Positions 36,888 through 47,205 of a DNA stretch of 64,000 nt are shown here, in pieces. The stretch is from positions 1 to 64,000 of the forward strand of contig NZ_FZNW01000018.1 of assembly GCF_900188115.1 (NCBI RefSeq), in the 5' to 3' direction. The notes beneath the pieces were generated by a model. It did no database searches. It saw only the letters and a list, made by a program, of their open reading frames with translations, and had not been told where the DNA came from. The translations under genes were made by a program, and so were the position numbers. Source of the stretch: Haloechinothrix alba. Its GTDB lineage: Bacteria; Actinomycetota; Actinomycetes; Mycobacteriales; Pseudonocardiaceae. Each line of letters starts with the position of its first letter. Within the stretch, counting starts at the first letter, position 1.

Positions 36888-39800
36888 GTGGATAGCTCGT
36901 TCCTGACCGAACTCGAGCGCCGTGTGCTCGTCGCAGACGGCGGAATGGGGACGGCACTCCAAGCTCACGACCTGTCGCTGGACGACTTCGATCAACTCGA
37001 AGGTTGCAACGAGGTCCTGAACGATACCCGTCCGGACGTCGTTCGCGCGGTCCACCGCGGCTTCCTCGAGGCGGGTTCGGACGCGATCGAGTCGAACACC
37101 TTCGGTACGAACCTGGCCAACTTCGCCGAGTACGACATCACCGACCGGATCCGCGAGCTCGCCCAGAAGGGCGCAGCCCTGGCGCGGGAGTGCGCGGACG
37201 AGTACTCCACCCCGGACAAGCCGCGCTTCGTGCTCGGTTCCATGGGGCCGGGCACGAAGCTACCCACGCTGGGACACGCACCGTATGCCGACCTGCGGGA
37301 CGCTTACGAGGAGAGCGTGCTCGGACTGATCGACGGTGGCATCGACGTCGTGCTCGTGGAGACCTCGCAGGACCTGCTGCAGACCAAGGCCGCGATCGTC
37401 GGGGCCAAGCGGGCCATGGAGCAGGCGGGCGTAAAACTGCCGATCATCGCGCAGGTGACGGTCGAGCAGACCGGCACAATGCTGGTCGGTTCCGAGATCG
37501 GGGCCGCGCTGGTCGCGCTGGAACCGCTCGGCATCGACATGATCGGTATGAACTGTGCCACCGGCCCTGCCGAGATGAGCGAGCACATGCGGGTACTCGC
37601 CGACCATGCGACCGTGCCGATCTCGGTCATGCCGAACGCGGGTCTGCCCGAGCTCGGGGAGAACGGTGCCGTTTACCCGCTGCTGCCGGACGAGCTCGCA
37701 GAGGCCCTGGCCGGATTCGTCACCGACTTCGGCGCGCGCCTTGTCGGTGGCTGCTGCGGCACCACAGGCGAACACGTCACCGCGGTGTCGAACGCGGTGT
37801 CCAACCTGCCGGTTCCGCGACGCACCCCGGACATCGTGCCGTCGGTGTCGTCCGTCTACCAGGCGATCCCGTTCGACCAGGAAGCCTCGATCCTCAACGT
37901 GGGCGAGCGCACCAACGCCAACGGTTCGAAGGCCTTCCGGGAGGCGATGCTGGAGGAGCGCTACTCCGACTGCGTCGAGATCGCCAAGGGGCAGACCCGC
38001 GAGGGTGCGCACATGCTCGACCTCTGCGTCGACTACGTCGGCCGCGACGGCACGCACGACATGCGGGAGCTGGCCTCGCGTCTGGCCACGGGATCCACCC
38101 TGCCGGTCATGGTCGACTCCACCGAGCCCGACGTGATCGAGGTCGGGCTGGAGCACTTCGGCGGCCGGTGCGCGGTGAACTCGGTGAACTACGAGGACGG
38201 CACCGAACCCGGTGGACGCTACGACCGGGTCATGCGGATGATCCGTGAGCACGGTGCCACGGTGGTGTTCACCTGCATCGACGAGGACGGGCAGGCGCGT
38301 ACGGCTGACTGGAAGATTCGGGTCGCCGAGCGGGCGATCGAGGACGCGACCACCAACTGGGGTCTCGACAAGTCCGCGGTCATCATCGACCTCCTGGTCT
38401 TCCCGATCACCACCGGACAGGAAGAGGTCCGTAAGGACGGGATCGAGACGATCGAGGCGATCCGGCAGCTGGCCCAGCGCCACCCGGAGGTGCAGACCAC
38501 CCTCGGTCTGTCGAACGTCTCGTTCGGCCTCAACCCCGCTGCCAGGCAGGTCCTGAACTCGGTGTTCCTCAACGAGTGCCGTGAGGCGGGACTGAAGTCC
38601 GCGATCGTGAACTCGTCGAAGATCCTGCCGATGAACAAGATCGACGACGAGGCCAAGCAGGTCGCGCTCGATCTCATCTACGACCGGCGCAGCGAGGGCT
38701 ACGACCCGCTGCAAAAGTTGATGGGTCTGTTCGAGGGCATGTCGGCCTCCTCGACGAGCGAGTCGCGCGCCGAGGAGCTGGCCAAGCTGCCGCTGTTCGA
38801 GCGTTTGGAAAAGCGCATCGTCGACGGCGAGGTCAACGGGCTCGAAGACGATCTCATGGCGGCGATGGAGGAGAAAAAGCCGCTCGAGATCGTCAACCAG
38901 AACCTGCTGGCCGGCATGAAGGTCGTCGGTGACCTGTTCGGTTCCGGGCAGATGCAGCTGCCGTTCGTGCTGCAGTCGGCCGAGGCGATGAAAACCGCCG
39001 TGGCCCATCTGGAGCCGTACATGGAGAAGGACGACTCCGGCGGTAAGGGCAAGCTTCTGCTCGCCACGGTCAAGGGTGATGTGCACGATATCGGGAAGAA
39101 CCTCGTCGACATCATCGTCTCGAACAATGGCTACGACGTGGTCAACATCGGCATCAAGCAGCCGATCAACACCATCCTGGAAGAGGCGGAGAAGCACGAC
39201 GTCGACGTCATCGGATTGTCCGGGCTGCTGGTGAAGTCCACTGTGATCATGAAGGAGAACCTGCAGGAGATGAACTCCCGGGGGCTCTCCGAGAAGTATC
39301 CGGTGATGCTCGGTGGGGCCGCGTTGACCCGCACCTTCGTGGAGAACGACCTCGACGAGGTCTACCAGGGTGAGGTCCACTACGCCAAGGACGCCTTCGA
39401 GGGGCTGCGGCTGATGGACACCGCCATGGCTCGCAAGAAGGGCGAGGTTCTGGAAGCCGACGAGGAGGAACAGGCCAAGCGCGAGGAGCGCAAGGCCCGC
39501 AGGGAGCGTTCGCAGCGCATCGCCGAGAAGCGTAAGGCCGAGGCCGGCGAGGTGCCGGACCTGTACGACACCACCAGGTCGGATGTCGCCCCGGACCTTC
39601 CGGTGCCGACCGCGCCGTTCTGGGGCTCCAAGCTCATCAAGGGCGTGCCGGTCGCGGACTACGCCAAGATGCTCGACGAGCGCGCGACGTTCTTCGGGCA
39701 GTGGGGCCTGCGTGGCACCAAGGGCAAGGAAGGCCCCTCCTACGAGGAGCTCGTGGAATCCGAGGGGCGTCCCCGGCTGCGGTCGTGGATGGACGAACTC

Positions 39801-40436
39801 ACCACGAAGGGCATCCTCGCCCACGCGGCTGTGGTGTACGGCTACTTCCCGTGCGTCTCGGAGGGCAACGACCTGATCGTGCTGGAGGAGGCGAAGCCGG
39901 ATGCCGCCGAGCGGTGCCGCTTCACTTTCCCGCGGCAGCAGAAGGACCGGAGGCTGTGCCTCGCGGACTTCTACCGCGGCCGGGAGGTCGCCCAGGAGCG
40001 CGGCGCTGTGGATGTGCTGCCGTTCCAACTGGTCACCATGGGTGAACCGATCGCCGACCACGCCAACGAGTTGTTCGAGAAGAACGCCTACCGTGACTAC
40101 CTCGAGGTGCACGGGCTGAGTGTCCAGCTGACCGAGGCGCTGGCCGAGTACTGGCACCGCCGCATTCGCGAGGAGCTTCAGTGGGAGTCCGGCAAGGTCG
40201 TCGCGGCCGAGGACCCGGAGGACATCCAGGAGTTCTTCAAGCTCGGGTACCGAGGTGCCCGCTTCTCGCTCGGCTACGGCGCGTGCCCTGATTTGGAGGA
40301 TCGCAAGAAGATAGTCGATTTGCTTGAACCGGAACGTATCGGCGTGAAGCTCTCGGAGGAGTTCCAGCTCCACCCCGAGCAGTCGACGGACGCCATCGTT
40401 GCGCATCACTCCGAAGCGAAGTACTTCAACACCTGA
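36888..40436 (+). CDS. metH: Cobalamin-dependent methionine synthase
   Basis: A 1182-residue four-module enzyme. The homocysteine domain has zinc cysteines in GMNCATGP (about C223) and GGCCGTTGEH (about C288-C289). The pterin domain follows (ILNVGERTNANGSKAFREAM), then the B12 cap and B12-binding domain with DVHDIGKN (histidine ligand about H733). The C-terminal reactivation domain has HPEQSTDAIVAHHSEAKYF. A charged linker of lysine, arginine and glutamate (about 855-890) joins it. GTG 36888 follows GGGAGG. It remethylates homocysteine from SAH hydrolysis using 5-methyl-THF, closing the methyl cycle. Confidence 0.97.
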   Translation: MDSSFLTELERRVLVADGGMGTALQAHDLSLDDFDQLEGCNEVLNDTRPDVVRAVHRGFLEAGSDAIESNTFGTNLANFAEYDITDRIRELAQKGAALARECADEYSTPDKPRFVLGSMGPGTKLPTLGHAPYADLRDAYEESVLGLIDGGIDVVLVETSQDLLQTKAAIVGAKRAMEQAGVKLPIIAQVTVEQTGTMLVGSEIGAALVALEPLGIDMIGMNCATGPAEMSEHMRVLADHATVPISVMPNAGLPELGENGAVYPLLPDELAEALAGFVTDFGARLVGGCCGTTGEHVTAVSNAVSNLPVPRRTPDIVPSVSSVYQAIPFDQEASILNVGERTNANGSKAFREAMLEERYSDCVEIAKGQTREGAHMLDLCVDYVGRDGTHDMRELASRLATGSTLPVMVDSTEPDVIEVGLEHFGGRCAVNSVNYEDGTEPGGRYDRVMRMIREHGATVVFTCIDEDGQARTADWKIRVAERAIEDATTNWGLDKSAVIIDLLVFPITTGQEEVRKDGIETIEAIRQLAQRHPEVQTTLGLSNVSFGLNPAARQVLNSVFLNECREAGLKSAIVNSSKILPMNKIDDEAKQVALDLIYDRRSEGYDPLQKLMGLFEGMSASSTSESRAEELAKLPLFERLEKRIVDGEVNGLEDDLMAAMEEKKPLEIVNQNLLAGMKVVGDLFGSGQMQLPFVLQSAEAMKTAVAHLEPYMEKDDSGGKGKLLLATVKGDVHDIGKNLVDIIVSNNGYDVVNIGIKQPINTILEEAEKHDVDVIGLSGLLVKSTVIMKENLQEMNSRGLSEKYPVMLGGAALTRTFVENDLDEVYQGEVHYAKDAFEGLRLMDTAMARKKGEVLEADEEEQAKREERKARRERSQRIAEKRKAEAGEVPDLYDTTRSDVAPDLPVPTAPFWGSKLIKGVPVADYAKMLDERATFFGQWGLRGTKGKEGPSYEELVESEGRPRLRSWMDELTTKGILAHAAVVYGYFPCVSEGNDLIVLEEAKPDAAERCRFTFPRQQKDRRLCLADFYRGREVAQERGAVDVLPFQLVTMGEPIADHANELFEKNAYRDYLEVHGLSVQLTEALAEYWHRRIREELQWESGKVVAAEDPEDIQEFFKLGYRGARFSLGYGACPDLEDRKKIVDLLEPERIGVKLSEEFQLHPEQSTDAIVAHHSEAKYFNT

Positions 40437-40467
40437 TCTGGAAAAGGATAGGGGATAAGAGAGAATC

Positions 40468-41937
<1,470 letters not shown>

Positions 41938-41950
41938 TCACCTCTTGCAA

Positions 41951-42005
41951 CGAGCCGAAGGGCCCCTTGCGTACCGCACAGGTATGCAAGGGGCCCTTCG
42001 GCTCG
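41951..42005. terminator. Strong stem-loop after ahcY
   Basis: CGAGCCGAAGGGCCCCTTGC (41951-41970) and its exact reverse complement (41986-42005) form a 20-bp stem with a 15-base loop. It ends the betaine/SAM-cycle operon. The stem begins with GAGCCGAAG, the same word as family B palindromes. Confidence 0.9.
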
Positions 42006-42106
42006 CATCAGCTGCGTGCTCGTAGCATGTCGCGCCACCGGCGGTCACGATCGGGTCGGTAGGTTCGTGGTTCCGGATTGTCACTTCAATTCAAGGGAAA
42101 GCTGAC

Positions 42107-42601
42107 ATGGGAGCTTTGTTCGACTTCAGCTTCAGCAGGTTCGTCGCACCGACGATCGCGAAGATCGTGTACATCCTGGCGATGATCGCGATCGCCCTCG
42201 GCTACATCGGGGCGGTGATCGGGGCCTTCGCCGCCGACGTGGTCTTCGGCCTGTTGACGCTCGTGATTCTTGGGCCGCTCGGTGCGCTGCTGTACCTGGT
42301 CCTGATCCGTATCGCCATCGAGTCGCTGCTCGCGACGATCTACACCGCGCAGAACACCGGTGAGCTGGTGCGTATGCAGTCCGGGCCGCAGGGCCCCCCG
42401 CCCGGTGGGCCCGGGATGCCGCCCGGCTACGGCCCGCCGCCCGGTCAGGGGCCCCCACCCGGCGGCCCGCCGCAGGGACCACCGCCCGGCCAGCAGGGCC
42501 CGCCACCCGGCCAGCAGGGGCCCGGCCAGCCGGGTCCGGGTCAGCCGGGTCCGGGTCAGCCGGGACCGCCCCCGCCGCAAGGGCCACCCGGCTCGTACTG
42601 A
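42107..42601 (+). CDS. DUF4282 membrane protein with Pro/Gly-rich tail
   Basis: A 164-residue protein with two hydrophobic segments (IAKIVYILAMIAIALGYIGAV and VVFGLLTLVILGPLGALLYLV) and the DUF4282 core LIRIAIESLLATIYTAQNT. Residues ~90-164 are an extended tail of PPPGQQGP and PGPGQ repeats, likely disordered and cytoplasmic. The function of the family is unknown. AGGGAAAG precedes the ATG. It stands alone after the ahcY terminator. The repeat-encoding DNA is prone to slippage. Confidence 0.82.
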   Translation: MGALFDFSFSRFVAPTIAKIVYILAMIAIALGYIGAVIGAFAADVVFGLLTLVILGPLGALLYLVLIRIAIESLLATIYTAQNTGELVRMQSGPQGPPPGGPGMPPGYGPPPGQGPPPGGPPQGPPPGQQGPPPGQQGPGQPGPGQPGPGQPGPPPPQGPPGSY

Positions 42602-42699
42602 GCGCAGCCACGGTGGTGGCGTGCCCCGGTCCGGCCGGGGCACGCCACCCCGGCCGCGTGGGCGAGGCGGTCACGGCCGGTCCGGGGCTGTGCGGTGTG

Positions 42700-42948
42700 T
42701 CAGCGGTCCTCTCGCCAGCAGCGTATGCACCGGTCGCCGGATACGTCGGGTCGGCTGACCGGGCGGCCGCACTGGCACGAGGGGACCGGTCCCCAGTCGA
42801 CGACGACTTCCCGCTTCTCGGGCTCGGGCTGCGGCGGGGGAGGACCGCCGCGGTAGTGGCATCCGGCGCACACGGTCCGTTCTCCGGGGCGCAGGTAGAT
42901 CTCCTGGTCACATCCTGGAGTGGAGCAGATCGGGTGGGTCGTGGTCAC
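42700..42948 (-). CDS. Small zinc-ribbon-like protein
   Basis: An 82-residue protein with two cysteine clusters: CSTPGCDQEIYLRPGERTVCAGC and CQCGRPVSRPDVSGDRCIRC, a pattern for one or two zinc sites. A proline-rich linker separates them. GTG 42948 is preferred because AGGAG lies 6 bases upstream; ATG 42963 is in frame but has no ribosome site. It is downstream of the response regulator on the same strand. No named family is recognised. Confidence 0.65.
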   Translation of the reverse strand: MTTTHPICSTPGCDQEIYLRPGERTVCAGCHYRGGPPPPQPEPEKREVVVDWGPVPSCQCGRPVSRPDVSGDRCIRCWREDR

Positions 42949-43047
42949 GGCGTCTCCTGGCACGTCGCGGTCACCCTTTCCGGCGCCCGTCGCGACTCCG
43001 CGCGGTGAGGTCGGCGGGGCCGCGCACAGTACGCCGCCCCGATTGTC

Positions 43048-43875
43048 CTACCTGCCTCCGGCGCCGGTGATCCGGTCCTTGAGCTGACGGGTGTGCCGCC
43101 TGCTGACCGGTAGTATCTGCTCGCCGTCCCCGATGACGACCTGGTAGCCGCCCTGGCCCATGCGCAGTTCCGTGATCTGCCGGAGGGCGACCAGGTACGA
43201 CCGGTGGATCCGGACGAAGCCTGAACCGGCCCACTGCTCTTCGAGCTGCGACAACGGAGTTCTCGCCAGGTGCGAGCCGTCGTTGGTGTAGAGCCGCACG
43301 TAGTCGCCGTGTGCCTCGACCCACCGGACGTCTGTTCTGCGGACGAGCTTGGTGACGCCGCCCAGCTCAACGGCAATGACCTCGGTGTCGTCCTGCTCGG
43401 GTTGCTGCGGCGTGGCGTCGGAGTTGTATCGGGCTGCGTAGAGACCGACGACCCGCTCGACCGCCTGGTCGAGACGGTCCTGTTGGTACGGCTTGAGTAC
43501 GTAGTCGACGGCACCGAGCTCGAAGGCGTGCACCGCCTCATCGCTGTACCCGGTGACGAAGACCAGCAGCGGGGCCGGGTCCAGCGCGGTGAACACCCGC
43601 GCCATCTCCATACCGGACAGTCCCGGCATCTGCAGGTCGGCGAAGACGACGTCGATCGGCGGCAGTCCCGCCTCCCGCCTGCGCCGCACGTCCTCGTCAT
43701 CGGTGGAGATGACCCGCAACGCTTCTGAAGCGTCCACAGCGGTCCGCACCTTGGCGATATGCGGGTTGTTGTTCAGGCAGCGCACGAGGATCTCCATGCC
43801 TGGCCGCTCATCGTCGACGGCGAGAGCGACGAGTTTCCTCGTGTCGTCTTCAGTACTCACAGTGACAGGTATCAT
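43048..43875 (-). CDS. LytTR-family response regulator
   Basis: A 275-residue two-component regulator. The receiver domain has phosphoacceptor D80 in VVFADLQMPGLSGMEM, the acidic pair D21-D22 and the lysine in VDYVLKPYQ. The C-terminal LytTR DNA-binding domain runs from about 170 (DVRWVEAHGDYVRLYT ... FVRIHRSYLVAL). ATG 43875 is chosen; GTG 43860 is possible. No sensor kinase is encoded nearby, so it is an orphan in this window. Targets are unknown. Confidence 0.9.
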   Translation of the reverse strand: MIPVTVSTEDDTRKLVALAVDDERPGMEILVRCLNNNPHIAKVRTAVDASEALRVISTDDEDVRRRREAGLPPIDVVFADLQMPGLSGMEMARVFTALDPAPLLVFVTGYSDEAVHAFELGAVDYVLKPYQQDRLDQAVERVVGLYAARYNSDATPQQPEQDDTEVIAVELGGVTKLVRRTDVRWVEAHGDYVRLYTNDGSHLARTPLSQLEEQWAGSGFVRIHRSYLVALRQITELRMGQGGYQVVIGDGEQILPVSRRHTRQLKDRITGAGGR

Positions 43876-44007
43876 AGCCCACTCGCCGTGTGGCCCGGAA
43901 GTGGTGCCCGGCCGGTGCGTGGTCGGGGGTGGCACGCACCGGCCGGGAGTCTCTGTCCGTACAGGTCTCGTCAGTGGTGACGATCGCGACGTCGTCGGTG
44001 ACCACGG

Positions 44008-44253
44008 TTACTCCGATTCCGCTGTGCAGCTCGGGCAGCGTGGGTGGCGGGCGAGGCGGTTGCAGGGGTCGTGGCCGTAGATGGGTAGGCACCAGGCGCC
44101 GCAGGGGGCTTGGTAGCCGCGGGGGAAGGCGTGGCCGGGCACGATCGGCTGTAGCGGGCTGCCGGGGGTGATGTAGTGGGCGGGCAGTGTGTGGCTGCCG
44201 GTGGGGATTTCGGGCATCCACCCGTGCGTGGGCAGCCGGGACGCCGCTGTCAT
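44008..44253 (-). CDS. Small cysteine-rich hypothetical protein
   Basis: An 81-residue protein ending in a five-cysteine segment, APCGAWCLPIYGHDPC then NRLARHPRCPSC, which could hold one zinc ion. The start is the ATG at 44253, which overlaps the stop of the upstream 57-residue gene in an ATGA junction, so both are probably co-translated. There is no signal or membrane segment. Similar small genes accompany XRE-DUF397 modules in actinomycetes, but I cannot name the family. Confidence 0.6.
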   Translation of the reverse strand: MTAASRLPTHGWMPEIPTGSHTLPAHYITPGSPLQPIVPGHAFPRGYQAPCGAWCLPIYGHDPCNRLARHPRCPSCTAESE

Positions 44254-44423
44254 CGCCGGCCCCGGTCGAGCTCGTACCCGTCGCGGGTGGCGACCATGCG
44301 GGGGCGCGTGTCGTGCGGGTCGTGCTGCCACCGGCGCGACAGCAGCCAGCCGCGCGCCCTGTCCCAGGGCACGAGCGTGAGAAACGGCAGAGCGAAGATC
44401 AACGATAGCCAGAGCCAGAACAT
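44250..44423 (-). CDS. Small membrane protein, 57 residues
   Basis: A short gene starting at ATG 44423 behind a strong ribosome site (GGGGAGG, 5-base spacing). The product starts MFWLWLSLIFALPFLTLVPW, a single N-terminal membrane segment, followed by a basic cytoplasmic-type tail (RARGWLLSRRWQHDP). Its TGA overlaps the ATG of the next gene. The three operator palindromes at 44455-44501 lie just upstream, so it is likely controlled by the divergent XRE regulator. Function unknown. Confidence 0.6.
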   Translation of the reverse strand: MFWLWLSLIFALPFLTLVPWDRARGWLLSRRWQHDPHDTRPRMVATRDGYELDRGRR

Positions 44424-44454
44424 CGAGGCCTCCCCAGTCGGGATATCGTGTCGG

Positions 44455-44501
44455 TGTAGCTACATACTGCTACACGTAGCAATGGTTTGATACACGTATC
44501 A
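44455..44501. promoter_or_regulatory. Three operator-like palindromes in the divergent XRE promoter region
   Basis: TGTAGCTACA (44455-44464), TGCTACACGTAGCA (44468-44481) and TGATACACGTATCA (44488-44501) are each perfect palindromes apart from a two-base centre in the last two. They share the TAC-GTA core and probably bind the XRE regulator. The XRE gene has a TATGCT -10-like box at 44542-44547, seven bases before its ATG, which suggests leaderless transcription. Confidence 0.6.
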
Positions 44502-44554
44502 GATGTGTATCCATCGATCGGATGACGCCCGCCGTGTGGGCTATGCTCTGCTAC

Positions 44555-45397
44555 ATGGCTCGTACCGGCGACACTCCCCGTGCTCGTGCGCTCGGAGCCG
44601 AGCTGCAGCACCTCCGTGAGTTGGCGGGACTCTCGACCCGGCAGTTGGCCGCGCAGCTTGGCAAGAACAACGTGACGATCACTCGGTGGGAAACCGGCCA
44701 GTACCCGCCGACGGCCGAGGACGCTGCACGGCTACTCGGCACGCTCGGCGTAACCGGTGCCTACTACGACGAGCTCGTCGAGATGGCTCGCGACGCGGAT
44801 GACCCGAACTGGGTCCTTCCAGGCGTCGACAAGCAACTCTCGGCACTGATCAAGTTCGAGCGTACTGCGACGTTGATGGTCGACGTGCAGCCACTCTTGA
44901 TCCCCGGCCTGCTCCAGACATCGGACTATGCGCGGAGCATCATGCTCGCCGCTGGTGGCTCCGAGGGCGACGCCGACCACCGCGTGCAGATCCGAATGGG
45001 ACGCCGGGAAGTGCTTACGCGCAACCGGCCCGTGGAGTTCGTGGCGGTCATCGGCGAGTACGCGCTGCGGTATCCGCCGTGTGATCGCTTGGTGATGGCT
45101 GACCAGCTCGCGCACCTACGGAGCTGGTCGCGGATGGACAACGTCACCGTGCAGGTGCTGCCTGCCGAGCAGGGATGGTCCCCCGCGCTGGATGGGCCGT
45201 TCCTCCTGTTGGAGTTCCCCAGGGCACGCCCCATAGTGCACCTGGAGCATTACCGCTCGTCGGTCTCCCTGTTCAACAAGAGGGACGTGGCCGACTACCA
45301 GGAAGCAGCGGATACAGTCCGAAAGGCCGCGATGAGCCCCGAAGACAGTGTGGAGCTCATCGCGGATATAGCCAACACCGTGGAGACTACAGAATGA
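44555..45397 (+). CDS. XRE-family regulator with DUF5753 domain
   Basis: A 280-residue protein. Residues ~10-65 are an XRE helix-turn-helix (LAGLSTRQLAAQLGKNNVTITRWETGQYPPTAEDA), and the remainder is the DUF5753 sensor-like domain (MVDVQPLLIPGLLQTSDYARSI ... LDGPFLLLEF). Such proteins pair with DUF397 partners in actinomycetes and often influence development or antibiotic production (WhiJ-type). ATG 44555 is chosen because the -10-like TATGCT sits just upstream. Its TGA overlaps the DUF397 ATG. Confidence 0.9.
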   Translation: MARTGDTPRARALGAELQHLRELAGLSTRQLAAQLGKNNVTITRWETGQYPPTAEDAARLLGTLGVTGAYYDELVEMARDADDPNWVLPGVDKQLSALIKFERTATLMVDVQPLLIPGLLQTSDYARSIMLAAGGSEGDADHRVQIRMGRREVLTRNRPVEFVAVIGEYALRYPPCDRLVMADQLAHLRSWSRMDNVTVQVLPAEQGWSPALDGPFLLLEFPRARPIVHLEHYRSSVSLFNKRDVADYQEAADTVRKAAMSPEDSVELIADIANTVETTE

Positions 45398-45582
45398 CAA
45401 TACCGCACAGAACTGACACCTGGCGTAAGTCCAGTCGGTCCGGCAGCCAGACGAACTGCGTCGAGCTGGCCCTTGACCCTGCTCGCGCGCGGGTGCGTGA
45501 CACCAAGGACCGCGACGGCGGTGCTCTTGAGGTGCCGTTCACCGCGTGGCAGGCATTCACCACGCAGCTTCGCGAGCAGTAG
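45394..45582 (+). CDS. DUF397 small protein
   Basis: A 62-residue protein with the DUF397 pattern TWRKSSRSGSQTNCVELA, RVRDTKDRDGGALEVPFTAWQAF. The start codon overlaps the XRE stop codon (ATGA), so translation is coupled. DUF397 proteins act with the neighbouring XRE regulator and may function as its antagonist or partner; this has been shown only in a few Streptomyces systems. Confidence 0.92.
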   Translation: MTIPHRTDTWRKSSRSGSQTNCVELALDPARARVRDTKDRDGGALEVPFTAWQAFTTQLREQ

Positions 45583-45679
45583 ACACACCTCGGTCGGCGC
45601 CCCCGGTTTCTCCGTGGAACCGGGGGCGCTGTTGTGTGCTATCCGCGCAGGATGCGGCGCCACGTGTGCCCGGCCTGCG

Positions 45680-47035
45680 CTACTGCCGCCCCGCCGTGTG
45701 CCACCCGCGTATCCACCCGCGTGTGCCGTCGTAGTCGATGCGGTACCAGCCGTTCCTGCTCGCGGTGACGGTGACCTCGGTGCGAATGTCGAGCGAGCCC
45801 AGCCGCACATCCGTGTTCGGGCGGCTCTGCTCGTCGACGATGTCGCCGTAGACGGGGACATCGTCGGTGCGGGTGCGTGCCCGGAACGACGACGTGGGGT
45901 AGCTGACGCCGGTGCTGACCCAGCCGTACTTCACAACCTGGGGGGTGTTCAGGCCGGGGCAGCCGCCGGTCTCGCGCGCGCGGTCGGCGGTCAGGCCGCT
46001 GCGGTTCGTCTCCGAGGTGCAGTGCCACTGCACACGGTTCCACTGCCCGGATTCGTTGGTGCCGAAGCGGGTGAGGAGCCTGCCGCCCGGAACGGCACCG
46101 ATGACGGGGCCGCCTGGCGAGCGCCGTACGTTGACCGTGGAGTAGTGCGGCGTGGTTTGCACGCCGGTGGCACCGGAGCCTGCGGGTCGGGTGCCGGAGT
46201 GGGCGACCCAGCCGGTACGCCCCTCGTGCCGGACCCGGTACTGCCCCCGGTCGTTTCCGGAAACGGTCACCACCGCGTCTTCCGGGATCGTGCCGACGTA
46301 GCCGGACCCGCTGCGCCGCGTCGTCTCGTACATCCCGAGACCGCCGCTTTCGGTGACCCGCACGTCGAAGTCGCGCGCGGGCTCCAGCGGTATCGGTGTG
46401 AGCCCGCGGTAGATGCCGGGGATGTGCTCCCCGCTGGTGGCCCAGCTGCCCACGGTCAGGCCGGGAATGCTCAGCAGTTCACGCTCGCCCGTGGCCTTGT
46501 CGATTCGCGTGATGCTGAAGTGCACGTGCGGGCCACTGAAGTTGGCGTTGCCGGTGCGGCTGACATGGCCGAGTACGGTCCCGCCGCCGACGGTCGCGGA
46601 CACGATGTCGCCCTTGCTGACGCGCGGTTCCTCGAGAAAGTGCGCGTAGAACGTCTGGTAGCTGTACTGGCCGACCCCGGTGTGTTCGATCCCCACGTAC
46701 CAGCCGCTGACCTCGCTCCATCCGGTGGAGATGACGCGCCCGGAACGTGCCGGGTGTACCGGGGTGTGGTGCGGTGCCGCGATGTCCGCCGTCCCCGAGT
46801 GGTGCGCACCGCCCACGTAGGTGTCGTTGGCGGCCACCCAACCCGAGGTCGGCCAGACGAACGCGTGGTTGTCGCCCTCGGGTACGGGTGTGTGGTTGGG
46901 CGGAAGCCGCTCACCGGCGACGTCTCCGGAGGCTTGGCCGGTGGGCAGCGGTGTGGCCGTGGTGGCGATGACCGCGAGCAGGACGATGACAGCCGCGCCC
47001 AAGCTCCATCGCGTACCAGTCGACGTTGCCGTCAC
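45680..47035 (-). CDS. Secreted M23-family (LytM) peptidase-like protein with SH3-like repeats
   Basis: A 451-residue exported protein. An N-terminal hydrophobic segment (WSLGAAVIVLLAVIATTATPL) is a signal anchor. The M23 core has both zinc-site motifs, GGAHHSGTADIAAP and SGPHVHFSI, so it is probably an active cell-wall endopeptidase. After residue ~260 there are three SH3-like/bacterial SH3b segments (VTVSGNDRGQYRVRHEGRTGWV, VNVRRSPGGPVIGAVPGG, VTVTASRNGWYRIDYDGTRGWI). GTG 47035 with GGAG five bases upstream is chosen over the long open frame. Location and partners are unknown. Confidence 0.82.
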   Translation of the reverse strand: MTATSTGTRWSLGAAVIVLLAVIATTATPLPTGQASGDVAGERLPPNHTPVPEGDNHAFVWPTSGWVAANDTYVGGAHHSGTADIAAPHHTPVHPARSGRVISTGWSEVSGWYVGIEHTGVGQYSYQTFYAHFLEEPRVSKGDIVSATVGGGTVLGHVSRTGNANFSGPHVHFSITRIDKATGERELLSIPGLTVGSWATSGEHIPGIYRGLTPIPLEPARDFDVRVTESGGLGMYETTRRSGSGYVGTIPEDAVVTVSGNDRGQYRVRHEGRTGWVAHSGTRPAGSGATGVQTTPHYSTVNVRRSPGGPVIGAVPGGRLLTRFGTNESGQWNRVQWHCTSETNRSGLTADRARETGGCPGLNTPQVVKYGWVSTGVSYPTSSFRARTRTDDVPVYGDIVDEQSRPNTDVRLGSLDIRTEVTVTASRNGWYRIDYDGTRGWIRGWHTAGRQ

Positions 47036-47205
47036 GCGTACTCCATGGTCGCGGGTCGGCGAGCGTGCTTCGGTGGCTCGCCCTGCCGCCGGAGATTCTC
47101 CGGTACCCACGGCAGCTGAGCAATGGATGGCGGGAGAACTCGCGGTGTCAATCAGTCGTCGGTGTGTTTCACGCTGTGTGTCCGGAGCGGAGCTGTTCTA
47201 CCTCG

